This document shows, in pieces, positions 20,669-29,190 of a stretch of DNA of 30,478 nucleotides. This DNA comes from a virus. The notes under the pieces are model-generated. The model was not told the origin of the DNA and made no database searches. It saw only the letters and a list, made by a program, of their open reading frames with translations. The translations under genes and the position numbers were made by a program. The stretch is taken from positions 5,452 through 35,929 of IMG/VR virus record IMGVR_UViG_3300030328_001354; one strand, 5' to 3'. Every line of letters begins with the position of its first letter. The first letter of the stretch is position 1.

Positions 20669-21858
20669 TACCAGTTTACCTTTCCACCATCTTCTTTATT
20701 GTTTTGATTTGTTAAAGTAAAATTCTTTAAAGATTTAATATCTCTGCCTTCATTAAAGGCATTAACATTGGAAGTTAATTCGTTTATTAATCTTTCAATT
20801 TTAAGTCTTACAACAGAATCTTTGTCAGTCATTTTAGGTACAATACTGTCAAAATATCTTTTAACTTCTTCTGGTGGTGCTGTTGCTCCAGATTTATCTC
20901 TTAATCTTAAATCAGATAAATTAAATATTATATTAGCTAATATTTGCGCATCTTCACTTACTAACTGTCCACCAGGTAAATTTAAACCTGCTACAGCACT
21001 TCTGTTTACTTCGCCACTCTGTAAATTACCACTAAATAAAATGTCTGTTAATTTACTTAATTCTTTTTTAGCAGAAACTGCATTTCCAACAAATTTAGAT
21101 TCAATAGTTGATAATTTTAATGGTTGTTCAGCAATTATTTCTTGTTGATTGTTTTCCTTTGTTTCAGAAGTATTATTTAAAATTTTATCAATATTTAAAC
21201 CTGGAATTTTTTTTGTTATAGTGCCACCTTGACCATCAGGAATTGTCATAATTTGATCTTTATTTAATATGCCTTTCCATAATTTAAGTTGTTTTAAGTC
21301 TGTTTCACTTTTATTAATTTTGTTATCAAGTTTTAAATATTCGTTTACTAAATTTGCTGATGAACCAATAGAACCTGGTGAAGCAGGTTTGTCAGTTGTA
21401 TATCCTTTATTTTGTGTAAGGTCTAAAAATGTTGGACTGCCCTCAATTACATTTTTTGTTTCCCCATCTTTATAAACATTCACAAACTTTGGTGTAACAT
21501 TTGCTTTTGAAACAGCTAATTTAGATGATAAATCTACTGCACTTGCTAAACCTAATTCTGGTCTAACATTAAACAATGCTTTTATAGGAGAATTTTCAGG
21601 TAAATTCATACCACTTAATGCTTTGGTCAAAGAATCTTTGTAAGCATCCTCTCTTGCAACTTGCCTGTCCATAGCACCTTTTTGTAGGTAAGCACCAACC
21701 AATGCATTTGATAACCTTCCTAAACCTGCAAGTGGTGTTCTTACTGGCTCTGATGAAACACCAGATTTTTGTAATTGCGCACCCAACATTCTGGCAGGAT
21801 CAGACTGATAAGATGGGTTTAATTGTTGGTATTGAAATGTGGGAAATCTTGTTGCCAT
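20668..21858 (-). CDS. Probable virion protein, unknown
   Basis: The 396-residue protein begins with a polar, Gln-rich segment (RFPTFQYQQLNPSYQSDPARMLGAQLQKSG) and a helix (LGRLSNALVGAYLQKGAMDRQVAREDAY), and ends with a helical domain (IESKFVGNAVSAKKELSKLTDILFSG and onwards). This style is common among phage internal or tail-assembly proteins, but no family is recognised. It joins the ejection-type gene (TAATG) and follows the Gln-rich protein, so the three are probably made together. Confidence 0.6.
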   Translation of the reverse strand: MATRFPTFQYQQLNPSYQSDPARMLGAQLQKSGVSSEPVRTPLAGLGRLSNALVGAYLQKGAMDRQVAREDAYKDSLTKALSGMNLPENSPIKALFNVRPELGLASAVDLSSKLAVSKANVTPKFVNVYKDGETKNVIEGSPTFLDLTQNKGYTTDKPASPGSIGSSANLVNEYLKLDNKINKSETDLKQLKLWKGILNKDQIMTIPDGQGGTITKKIPGLNIDKILNNTSETKENNQQEIIAEQPLKLSTIESKFVGNAVSAKKELSKLTDILFSGNLQSGEVNRSAVAGLNLPGGQLVSEDAQILANIIFNLSDLRLRDKSGATAPPEEVKRYFDSIVPKMTDKDSVVRLKIERLINELTSNVNAFNEGRDIKSLKNFTLTNQNNKEDGGKVNW

Positions 21859-21866
21859 TGTTTATC

Positions 21867-23039
21867 CTATGAAAGTAAGTAAGCTGAACCAAGTGAACCT
21901 GCTAATCCAAACAATCCACCCATATCTGCTCTTTGGTTAGCCATTGCCTGATTATAAGCATTTTGTTGAGCAGCCATTTGTGCGCCATAAGAACCAGTTA
22001 CATCAACACTTCCTGGTGCAAAGAAACTTGGTTGCTGAATTTGTGGACCACCTAACAATGCAGATAACTCATTAAACTGCTGTCCACGCAGGGCAGTTCT
22101 TTCTGCTATTTCTCTCTGTCTTTGCTGATTAGCAATCTGATTACTTAATAACTGATCGGCTACTTGTTGTTGCCTTCCAAGATTAGCTAACGACACATTC
22201 TGACCTGCTTGAGTAAATGCCTGTTGTTGTGCGCCTAAACCAAACTCGCCTTGTGCTGCTCTTTCAGCAAACTGTTGCGCCCTAGATTGTCTTGCTTGAT
22301 TGACAAGTCTGTCAGATTCTTGCCCTGCTGCTAATGTGCTTTGCTGTGCTAGTCTTTGAAGTTGCTCATTTTGTTGGTTTTCTAATCTATTAACTGCTTG
22401 ATTATATGGGTCAGAAGTTATGGGAATACCCCTATCTGCCAAATTTTGTTCTAAACCTTCTCTTTGCCTTGTGAACTCTGGCTGAAGTAAACCTAACTGC
22501 CTATTAAATAAAGTTTGTTCTATGTTTGTACGAAAATCCTGTGGATCAGAAACTAAATCTGTTAAACCTGCTGTAGATAAACCAGTTGGTTGTGAAAAAT
22601 CAGTAGCTATGTTCTGTTGAAAATTCTGTAAATTTTGGGTTGGATCTGTATCTCGTGCAGAAGTAACCCCTGATAAAGTAGGTGATGTTCTAAATGGATT
22701 TTGAAAATCTGGATCATCTGAATAGATTGGATTACCACTAGCATCTTGACCTATAATAGTTCTGCCTGTAACTCTGCCAAATGCAAGATTTCCTAGACCT
22801 AAACCAGTTCCTTCTTGTGCTGCCCTTAACTGTGTTTGAAAAGGTGTTTCCTGCGTAAAAGCAGCAGCTTGATCGCCTTCATTAACTCTGCCTTGAACAA
22901 ACTGACCTTGATCGCCTACAGAACCAAATAGTAAATTACCATAAGGTGTAAACTGCGAAATCCTGTTAGCATTAGCTTGAGCATTTATTAACTCATTCGG
23001 ATTAGGTGCAGGTGGCATTGATGGACTTGATTTTCCCAT
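21867..23039 (-). CDS. Gln/Ala-rich probable virion protein
   Basis: The 390-residue protein begins MGKSSPSMPPAPNPNELINAQ, a start often seen in phage proteins from marine samples, and continues with a Gln/Ala/Arg-rich helical region at about 180-330 (QQNEQLQRLAQQSTLAAGQ and others). It ends with a Gly/Ala-rich stretch and short hydrophobic tail (GGLFGLAGSLGSAYLLS). The layout fits an internal virion or tail protein. Its first 38 bases overlap the GNAT gene. Confidence 0.65.
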   Translation of the reverse strand: MGKSSPSMPPAPNPNELINAQANANRISQFTPYGNLLFGSVGDQGQFVQGRVNEGDQAAAFTQETPFQTQLRAAQEGTGLGLGNLAFGRVTGRTIIGQDASGNPIYSDDPDFQNPFRTSPTLSGVTSARDTDPTQNLQNFQQNIATDFSQPTGLSTAGLTDLVSDPQDFRTNIEQTLFNRQLGLLQPEFTRQREGLEQNLADRGIPITSDPYNQAVNRLENQQNEQLQRLAQQSTLAAGQESDRLVNQARQSRAQQFAERAAQGEFGLGAQQQAFTQAGQNVSLANLGRQQQVADQLLSNQIANQQRQREIAERTALRGQQFNELSALLGGPQIQQPSFFAPGSVDVTGSYGAQMAAQQNAYNQAMANQRADMGGLFGLAGSLGSAYLLS

Positions 23040-23454
23040 TTTTATTTCCTTTTATCCATTTACATTCTTGTTTTAACATACCCCAAACTATCCCATCATT
23101 AGGATAGTAGAGTTCTCTTAATATGCCTTCTGGCACAAAACCTAATTGTCTATTCATCTTCATAGCTTTTTTATTATTTTCAGCACAAGTTACTAGCAAC
23201 CTATTCGCTTTAACTTGTAGAAAAGGATAGGCAAACAAGGAATATAGGACAGACCGATTTGCCCAACTTTTAGTGGAGGAAGCTAAAGAGGATTCAATCT
23301 GCCCATCTCTGTAGTCATGGTAAACACAACCTGCTATTAACTGCCCATCCTGTTGTACTCCAATAGCTGTTGATGGTCCAAAGCCATTAATCCCCAACTT
23401 TTTTGCAACCCATGCCCTAACATAATCATCTACATTGGTAATTATAGTTATCAA
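23002..23454 (-). CDS. GNAT-family acetyltransferase-like protein
   Basis: The 150-residue protein has the order of GNAT N-acetyltransferases: an early beta segment (TAIGVQQDGQLIAGCVYHDY), a helix with LYSLFAYPFLQVKANRLLVTCAENNKKAMKMNRQLGF split over residues 72-108, then VPEGILREL. The 'N-x-x-A-x-x-x-N-x-x-LGF-x-x-EG' end is the acetyl-CoA-side helix and strand of the fold. Similar genes occur among tail genes of many podoviruses, with unknown substrates. It overlaps its neighbours on both sides. Confidence 0.8.
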   Translation of the reverse strand: MITIITNVDDYVRAWVAKKLGINGFGPSTAIGVQQDGQLIAGCVYHDYRDGQIESSLASSTKSWANRSVLYSLFAYPFLQVKANRLLVTCAENNKKAMKMNRQLGFVPEGILRELYYPNDGIVWGMLKQECKWIKGNKNGKIKSINATCT

Positions 23455-23645
23455 TATAATCTCATCTTTTCATTTACATTTACTAACTTGCAATAGCATT
23501 GGTAACTTTTGGTTTCTTCGCCAATTTTAACTGATTGTTGATGCAAATATTTCTTAAAATAATCGCAAGTATTAATAGATGCTGTGTGCATATTTCCTGC
23601 AGGATTTCCTGCAAGATAACAAGCAAGAAGAAATGCAGGTTTCAA
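23451..23645 (-). CDS. Small Cys-containing protein
   Basis: The 64-residue protein begins with a short hydrophobic stretch (MKPAFLLACYLAG) and has four further motif-like points: MHTASINTCDYF, LHQQS, and YQCYCKLV near the end. The N-terminus is too short for a standard signal peptide, though LLAC resembles a lipobox. Paired Cys could form a disulphide if exported. Both ends overlap the neighbouring genes by 4 bases, which supports translation. Unrecognised family. Confidence 0.6.
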   Translation of the reverse strand: MKPAFLLACYLAGNPAGNMHTASINTCDYFKKYLHQQSVKIGEETKSYQCYCKLVNVNEKMRLY

Positions 23646-24130
23646 TTAAAACCTCTTTCCTGTTTCCATAACCAAAGCAACAAAAATATAAATCCAATAA
23701 CTGTTGCTGAAAGAACAACTATGCCAATCCAGTTAAAAATCTTGTCCATCATTTGCTGTTTTTTGTAAACTAATTCAGCCCTGTCCTTACGAATTTTTCC
23801 CTCTATTGACATAAGTTCTGACCAACCCTGTGGACCATATTGCATATTAATTAACTGCTTTAATTCGTATCTTTGTTTTTCAAGTTTTTTTTTAGCTGTA
23901 AATGCTTCAATAGCCATAGCTTCAATAGAGCCACCTTTTAAAATGGATTGTAATAATGGAGGGTTTTTTGCCCTTTTCTCCATGTTCTCTATATCACTAG
24001 CACTAGTCATCCAGGAAGATACCTGTTTGTGCATATCACCCAAATCTTTACCGATTGCAATTCCTTCTTTTAAATAAGAAAATGCCTTACTTGCCACTCC
24101 AAGAGCAGCAGTAATTGTAACTGGGTCCAT
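23642..24130 (-). CDS. Tail-anchored membrane protein with coiled coil
   Basis: The 162-residue protein has an N-terminal hydrophobic/Ala-rich segment (VTITAALGVASKAFSYL), a long charged helix (EAFTAKKKLEKQRYELKQLI and onwards), and a C-terminal membrane span at about 132-154 (IFNWIGIVVLSATVIGFIFLLLWLW) with a short tail. Unknown role; a virion or ejection-channel component is plausible from position. Confidence 0.65.
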   Translation of the reverse strand: MDPVTITAALGVASKAFSYLKEGIAIGKDLGDMHKQVSSWMTSASDIENMEKRAKNPPLLQSILKGGSIEAMAIEAFTAKKKLEKQRYELKQLINMQYGPQGWSELMSIEGKIRKDRAELVYKKQQMMDKIFNWIGIVVLSATVIGFIFLLLWLWKQERGFN

Positions 24131-24137
24131 TGTTATT

Positions 24138-24329
24138 CTACTTTAATATTATGCCGATAAGAAGCATGATTGTCGCACCTGCTGTGCCAATCATTATGTG
24201 TTCTATTCTTTTAATGCGAAGTATTGTTTCTTTCCATCTCTCTGCCGATAAAGCTTCTGCTGTATCAATTTGTGCTTTTAATTCTGTAACAGTTAATTTA
24301 GGCATATACTCTAACAATCTTCCTATCAT
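24138..24329 (-). CDS. Short tail-anchored membrane protein
   Basis: The 63-residue protein has a helix of mixed charge (KLTVTELKAQIDTAEALSAE, then RIKRIEHI) and one C-terminal membrane span at about 46-62. It sits next to another tail-anchored gene, suggesting the two proteins work together. It overlaps the tail-fibre accessory gene by 4 bases. Holin-like size, but the lysis genes are elsewhere. Confidence 0.6.
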   Translation of the reverse strand: MIGRLLEYMPKLTVTELKAQIDTAEALSAERWKETILRIKRIEHIMIGTAGATIMLLIGIILK

Positions 24330-24889
24330 TCTTTAGGAAAATCATGTATAGGTGCATTTGCTCCAGTTGGATTACCATCACTATCTTTTGGCACATCAAA
24401 CAATGATTTGAGAGCATCTAAGTCAGAACAGTTGTTTATTTTGGTTTCTATTGTATCACAAGCAGTTCGTACTTTATCTCTAAAGGTAGTTGTTGCTGAT
24501 GCTATTGCAGTTCCTTTTTCAGATTTGCGAGTAATTTCCCAATCACTTTTAACAAGAAGGTCATTGGCTCTTTGTTTTGTTTGCCTAACCCAAATTGTTT
24601 TAAGTCCTTCGTTGATAACTTGGTTGCCATCAGCATCTTTAATTTTGTTTCCACTTTCATCAGTAGCATCTTCGTCAGCTAATTTTCTTTCAATTAAACT
24701 ACCATCAGCTTTTCTACCCCAATAAAATCTATTGTCATGTGGTGCAACATCATCTGTCCAAGCTAGACCTGCCGATTTTTTGTCTGAGTCAGACCAAACT
24801 CCCCAAGTAGAAGGATGTCGTATTTTGTTAGAATCAACCCAACTATTTCCTTCCTTAATATGTGTTCCATCTGATAATTTCCAAACCAT
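24326..24889 (-). CDS. Tail-fibre assembly/accessory protein
   Basis: The 187-residue protein has a beta-rich first part with many Trp (WKLSDGTHIKEGNSWV, then HPSTWGVWS) and a middle segment VRQTKQRANDLLVKSDWEIT, matching the 'R-x-x-LL-x-x-SDW' signature of phage tail assembly chaperones and fibre-accessory proteins. A helical end (FRDKVRTACDTIETKINNC) follows. Its gene lies just after the LamG-SPRY gene in transcription order, the normal place for a fibre chaperone. Confidence 0.7.
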   Translation of the reverse strand: MVWKLSDGTHIKEGNSWVDSNKIRHPSTWGVWSDSDKKSAGLAWTDDVAPHDNRFYWGRKADGSLIERKLADEDATDESGNKIKDADGNQVINEGLKTIWVRQTKQRANDLLVKSDWEITRKSEKGTAIASATTTFRDKVRTACDTIETKINNCSDLDALKSLFDVPKDSDGNPTGANAPIHDFPKE

Positions 24890-24901
24890 TATCTTCTCCT
24901 A

Positions 24902-27457
24902 TTAAAAAGCATTACTATATTTTTCAGGCATTTTTGCCCATGCCATATAAATTACAGTCGCACCACTAGTATTAAAACTGCTATGATTAGACCTTACTTT
25001 AAAACCATTACTTAATACATCTATTTGACCCTGCATAGTATTAGTATCTTCTTCAACAGCACTTAAGTTCCACCTTAAAACTGGTAATCCAGACGCATCA
25101 TTAAATTTTTGTCTAGTAGTATCTATAACATTCCAATCACCAGTACTATCAGCACGTTTAAGTGCAACAAGAGCAGGGGAAAACCCTAAATGAACATAAG
25201 GTCCATCAGCACTTCCATTTCCAGTATATGTATTAAATTTAGAATAGCCTTCTACGTCATGCCAACAATAAGCTACAAACTTATTTCCACTTGTATTGTA
25301 AGATGTGTCATCTGTAGTTATTAAAGTGCTACTAGGTGCAGTTCCTTTAAAATAACCATCTGCTCCATTGTCAAATTGAGCAACAGTTAAATTTAAATTT
25401 AAAAAATATCTCCCTTTAGTAGCATTTGATTCATGGTGGTAAGCTAACCAATTAACTGTTGCGTCTCTATCTGCTATAAAAATAAGAGTCGGTGCTGAAG
25501 ATAACCCATGAGCATAAGTTCCATCACTTCCAGTTCCAGTATAGGTTACAATGCTAAATCCTGCTGTTGTATTTGCTTGATGTACAGAATCTATTGTGCC
25601 TACACCAGTAGACGAAGCATCATTCGTAGTCGTACTCCCAGCATTAGCTTTCCATAGCCAATTTACATAAGTTCCACCATTATAATTTAATAAATCTCCT
25701 GCCGAGCCATCTGTTGTTGTATTAAAGCCATCAGAAGTAAACCCATTAAATATATCATGGGTGCTTTCTGCTCCATTTGATGCTGATAATGCACCTTTGT
25801 CATTACCTCTTGTGCTATCATACATTCTAGGCTGAAATGATTGATTTCTTGTTTTATTCCACATCATGTCTGCCTGAAAGTTAAATCCACTTATTGTCCT
25901 TGTAGCATTTGCATCACCACTATAAATAAAAGCTTCAAAATGGTCATCTGGTTGTTCATCTGAATTAGGTCCTAATGTTGGCTCACTTAAATTAGCCGAG
26001 CATAATGCAAGAAAATTATTAGGAACTGTGCTATGAAATCTGCCATGACCATTTTTATCAGAGTTAGATGTTGCTGTTTCTTCACCACCAAATGTACTGT
26101 CTTGTCCAAAATTAGCTACATGAGGATCATTAGTTGATGTGCCACCAGTCTTTGCAACGAATGGTTTAAATGTGCCAGATAAGCTAGTAAATCCAGCATT
26201 AGTTGTTGTACCATTTTGTATTTCACTTATTGTTGCTGAATTTTGCCAAGTTCCATTTTTACTAAAATAAATAGCACCATTATCCATATCAAGAGCAACA
26301 CCAATTATGTCACCATCATCTTGCCAACTATCGCCATAAGAAGCATTAGAGTTATTTCTTTTATTTCCAGTCTCTGAATAATAAACAAATTTATTGGAAT
26401 CGCTATATGATGTACTAGCTATATTTGAATGTTCGTACATTATTCCAACCATTCTAGCCAGACTGCCACTTCCTGCACTTCCGTTTCGTACCTCAAAATA
26501 CCATTTGCCTGATGATACTGCAAAATTTACAGCTTGTGTACCATTATTGCCATTAGTCAAAGCACGAAGATTTCCTTCAGTTGGCGAATTGTAAGCATCT
26601 TTATCTAACGAATTAAATGTAGCAAAGTTATTTTCTGGATTGTCAGGAAACACATTAGCTGCTGCAATGTTTGTAGTAGTCCAATGGTTATTCTGACCAC
26701 TTGTATCTGCTCCAACAGTTGTAGAGGATGCTGTGCCTACACCAGTTCCACTAGCAAATGCTAATCGGAAACCACCATTTCCATAAGTGACTGATGGGTC
26801 TTTGGGTATTAGTGCAGTTGCTTTTACCTCGCAAAAATCTGTGGGTAAATATTTATGACCATCTGTGTAAGTAAATAAAGCTAATAAACAAGCTGGAGAA
26901 TAACCATAATTATAATAATCTCCAATAGTCCATGCACCAGCTTTAAATCCAGTCATCTCTGAATAACTACTTCTATTGTCTGTTGCATAAGAAGCTTCAA
27001 CATTATTAATATATATTTTTAATTTTTCACTTGCAGTTCCATTATCTAAATCGCCACGAATATGTATATTGTACCAGGCAGTTGTATCTCTTAATAAATT
27101 GGAAGTTGCTAAAATTCTTGCTCCAGAATTAGTATGAGTAATGCAAAGACTATCCCCATCTCCCCAAGTACCATGCTCACCAAATTGAACTTCATTTAAA
27201 GCAGTACCACTTGTGCCATCTCTAAAGGTAAAAAGAGTCATAGGATAACTTGTATTTCTTGAATTTAATAAATCAGACCTTTTAACCCAAAAATTAATAG
27301 AAAAATCTGTTGCACTATCAACAGTACCCATAGTCCTTGTTAATCTTTCATTATTTGAACCAGTAGAATGTTGAGTAAATTTTAATGACCTTGTAGCTAC
27401 ACCATTAAAAAAACCACTATCTGATTTAGCAAACCACCATGAATTTGAGCCTGTCAT
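24902..27457 (-). CDS. Receptor-binding tail protein with LamG and SPRY domains
   Basis: The 851-residue protein has at least three parts. Residues about 20-215 look like a LamG/concanavalin-like jelly roll (SLKFTQ, then DFSINFWVKRS, then WYNIHIRGDLDNG, LKIYINNVEA). Residues about 305-455 look like a SPRY domain (GKWYFEVRNGS, then GDIIGVALDMDNGAIYFSKNGTW). Residues about 500-845 hold the DUF7483-like end common in marine phage tail proteins (FIYSGDANATRTISGFNFQADMMW, then YVNWLWKAN, SIVTYTGTG, and FVAYCWHD). Both front folds bind carbohydrate or protein surfaces elsewhere, so host recognition is the likely task. No enzyme motif is evident. Confidence 0.8.
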   Translation of the reverse strand: MTGSNSWWFAKSDSGFFNGVATRSLKFTQHSTGSNNERLTRTMGTVDSATDFSINFWVKRSDLLNSRNTSYPMTLFTFRDGTSGTALNEVQFGEHGTWGDGDSLCITHTNSGARILATSNLLRDTTAWYNIHIRGDLDNGTASEKLKIYINNVEASYATDNRSSYSEMTGFKAGAWTIGDYYNYGYSPACLLALFTYTDGHKYLPTDFCEVKATALIPKDPSVTYGNGGFRLAFASGTGVGTASSTTVGADTSGQNNHWTTTNIAAANVFPDNPENNFATFNSLDKDAYNSPTEGNLRALTNGNNGTQAVNFAVSSGKWYFEVRNGSAGSGSLARMVGIMYEHSNIASTSYSDSNKFVYYSETGNKRNNSNASYGDSWQDDGDIIGVALDMDNGAIYFSKNGTWQNSATISEIQNGTTTNAGFTSLSGTFKPFVAKTGGTSTNDPHVANFGQDSTFGGEETATSNSDKNGHGRFHSTVPNNFLALCSANLSEPTLGPNSDEQPDDHFEAFIYSGDANATRTISGFNFQADMMWNKTRNQSFQPRMYDSTRGNDKGALSASNGAESTHDIFNGFTSDGFNTTTDGSAGDLLNYNGGTYVNWLWKANAGSTTTNDASSTGVGTIDSVHQANTTAGFSIVTYTGTGSDGTYAHGLSSAPTLIFIADRDATVNWLAYHHESNATKGRYFLNLNLTVAQFDNGADGYFKGTAPSSTLITTDDTSYNTSGNKFVAYCWHDVEGYSKFNTYTGNGSADGPYVHLGFSPALVALKRADSTGDWNVIDTTRQKFNDASGLPVLRWNLSAVEEDTNTMQGQIDVLSNGFKVRSNHSSFNTSGATVIYMAWAKMPEKYSNAF

Positions 27458-27465
27458 CTTACCTC

Positions 27466-29190
27466 TTATGCTTCTGCAAATGCTAGTTGAGCAGCACCAA
27501 GATGAATCTTGCCATCTGCTTGGACAAAATAAGGAACTACGTCTATACCATTAGCACTTGTGGTTAAAGTTATTGAAGTACCCCCTGCAACAAAGTATCT
27601 GTCATCTGCGTGGGATAATGTTCTGCTTCCTGTTCCATCTTGGATAAAAGTAAATATCCCTGATTGACCTGCTACTTCATCTGTCGGATCATCTAATACT
27701 AAATTGCCACCTAGAGTCCATACAAAGTTAGTGTATTGCGACATATCTGGTGCTACTGTTCCTGATTTACTTGCTGTTTCTGTATTAGGTACAATTCCTG
27801 CGCTTAGTGTAATAGCAGTTCCAGTACCTGCATCTGATGCAATACTATCTAATGCAATACTTCCTACATTAGTTATGTTGCCATCATTAAAAGATGTAGC
27901 ACCTAAAGATATTGTGCCTGTAGCTGTAAGATTACTTGAACCAACATCAATGTTACCAAATCCACTTGTAATAGAACCTGCATCTAATGCACCAGTAGTA
28001 ACAATACTTGAACTTCCTGCTACAGCCGAAGCACCTATGTCTGATAATACCTCTGATGCACTTCTGCCTTCTATTGCAGTGCCATCTACTCTTAAAAAAT
28101 CATTATCAGCTACACCACTTGTAAACTTAGGCACATTATTATTTGATATACCTGTAGATAAAGTTGCTGTTGTTGTTATTGCAGTACCATTTAAGGTTAT
28201 AGCATCAGCTTCAAGAGTACCATCAAAGTCTCCATCTACTGCATCTATATTACCTTTAAATATTGTAGCTGTAACTGTTCCTGTACTTGGATTGTAAGCA
28301 AAATCTCCATCTGATTCCAAGCCAACATTACCAGTTGCAGAAGCATCTTCTATAAATGGAATTAAGTTTTCTTCATTTGTGTTTTCATTATCTGCTACAG
28401 TTACATGAGCAGAATTTGTTGCATTAGTAACTGTTACTCCTGCAATTACTGTGTTTAATGCAGTACCACCTACAGTAATAGCATCTGCTTCTAATGTTCC
28501 ATCAATATCTGCATCACCACTAACATCTAGTGATCCTGCATCTAATTCGCCTGTTAAAGTAATATTTCTAAAACTACCAATGTCCTTGTTAGCATCTACC
28601 ACAACTGCTTTTGATGCTGTAACAGTTCCACCAGTTAAGCCATCTAACATTTCTAGTTCTGCTTCAGTTAATTCTGCACCTGAACCTAATGTTAAATTAC
28701 CACCAACTGTAAGATGTCCTGCTACTGCTAAAGTAGAACTTGCAACTGTTGAATTTGGTGTATGAGTTAAATATGTAACAAATGACCCACTAATCTTACT
28801 AGCTAATGTAAGTGTGCCACCATCTGCAATAGATAATTTATGTTGGTCAGCATTATCATCACCCTGATCCGATTTTAATACTATTCCTAATGCTGCGCCT
28901 TCAACATTTGCTGCTATTTCTAAACTGTCATTTGTGCTTTCATCATATTGGATGGCAATGTCTGAATTTGTGCCTAAAAGTATAGTTTGATTGTCAATTA
29001 CACTTAAACCTACTGCAAATGGAATTTTAGCTGTAGTTGTTTGCGTACCATCTTTTAAAATACATTTTGTTAATGCTGTTGCGATACCATCAAACTCGCC
29101 ATCCATGCGTGATGCTTGAATCTTGATGCCATTATCCCTGTCATCTGTCCAATCATATAATCTTGAAAATGTGCCACTTGAAAATGCCAT
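27466..29190 (-). CDS. Repeat-rich tail fibre
   Basis: The 574-residue protein starts like phage fibres attached to the tail (FSRLYDWTDDRDNGIKIQASRMDGEFDGI, split by turns, about 9-37). It contains repeats of the type DGTLEADAIT-x-x-GTA (near 235-250 and 330-345), LTATGTISLG and LTLTGELDAGS, which suggest a long beta-structured trimeric shaft. ELTEAELEMLDGLTGGT (about 175-191) is a segment often seen in marine phage fibres. The C-terminal part (about 480-574) is probably a small knob. It is likely to join with the LamG-SPRY protein. Confidence 0.8.
   Translation of the reverse strand: MAFSSGTFSRLYDWTDDRDNGIKIQASRMDGEFDGIATALTKCILKDGTQTTTAKIPFAVGLSVIDNQTILLGTNSDIAIQYDESTNDSLEIAANVEGAALGIVLKSDQGDDNADQHKLSIADGGTLTLASKISGSFVTYLTHTPNSTVASSTLAVAGHLTVGGNLTLGSGAELTEAELEMLDGLTGGTVTASKAVVVDANKDIGSFRNITLTGELDAGSLDVSGDADIDGTLEADAITVGGTALNTVIAGVTVTNATNSAHVTVADNENTNEENLIPFIEDASATGNVGLESDGDFAYNPSTGTVTATIFKGNIDAVDGDFDGTLEADAITLNGTAITTTATLSTGISNNNVPKFTSGVADNDFLRVDGTAIEGRSASEVLSDIGASAVAGSSSIVTTGALDAGSITSGFGNIDVGSSNLTATGTISLGATSFNDGNITNVGSIALDSIASDAGTGTAITLSAGIVPNTETASKSGTVAPDMSQYTNFVWTLGGNLVLDDPTDEVAGQSGIFTFIQDGTGSRTLSHADDRYFVAGGTSITLTTSANGIDVVPYFVQADGKIHLGAAQLAFAEA

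Noticed and set aside
23451-23645. Outer-membrane spanin lipoprotein
   Set aside because: LLAC resembles a lipobox, but only eight residues precede the Cys, the tail is not Pro-rich, and no inner-membrane spanin is adjacent.
27704-28297. Plus-strand ORF of 197 codons
   Set aside because: It is antisense to the repeat-rich tail fibre and mirrors its codon pattern (Pro/Val/Ala/Ser-rich), with no ribosome site or promoter.
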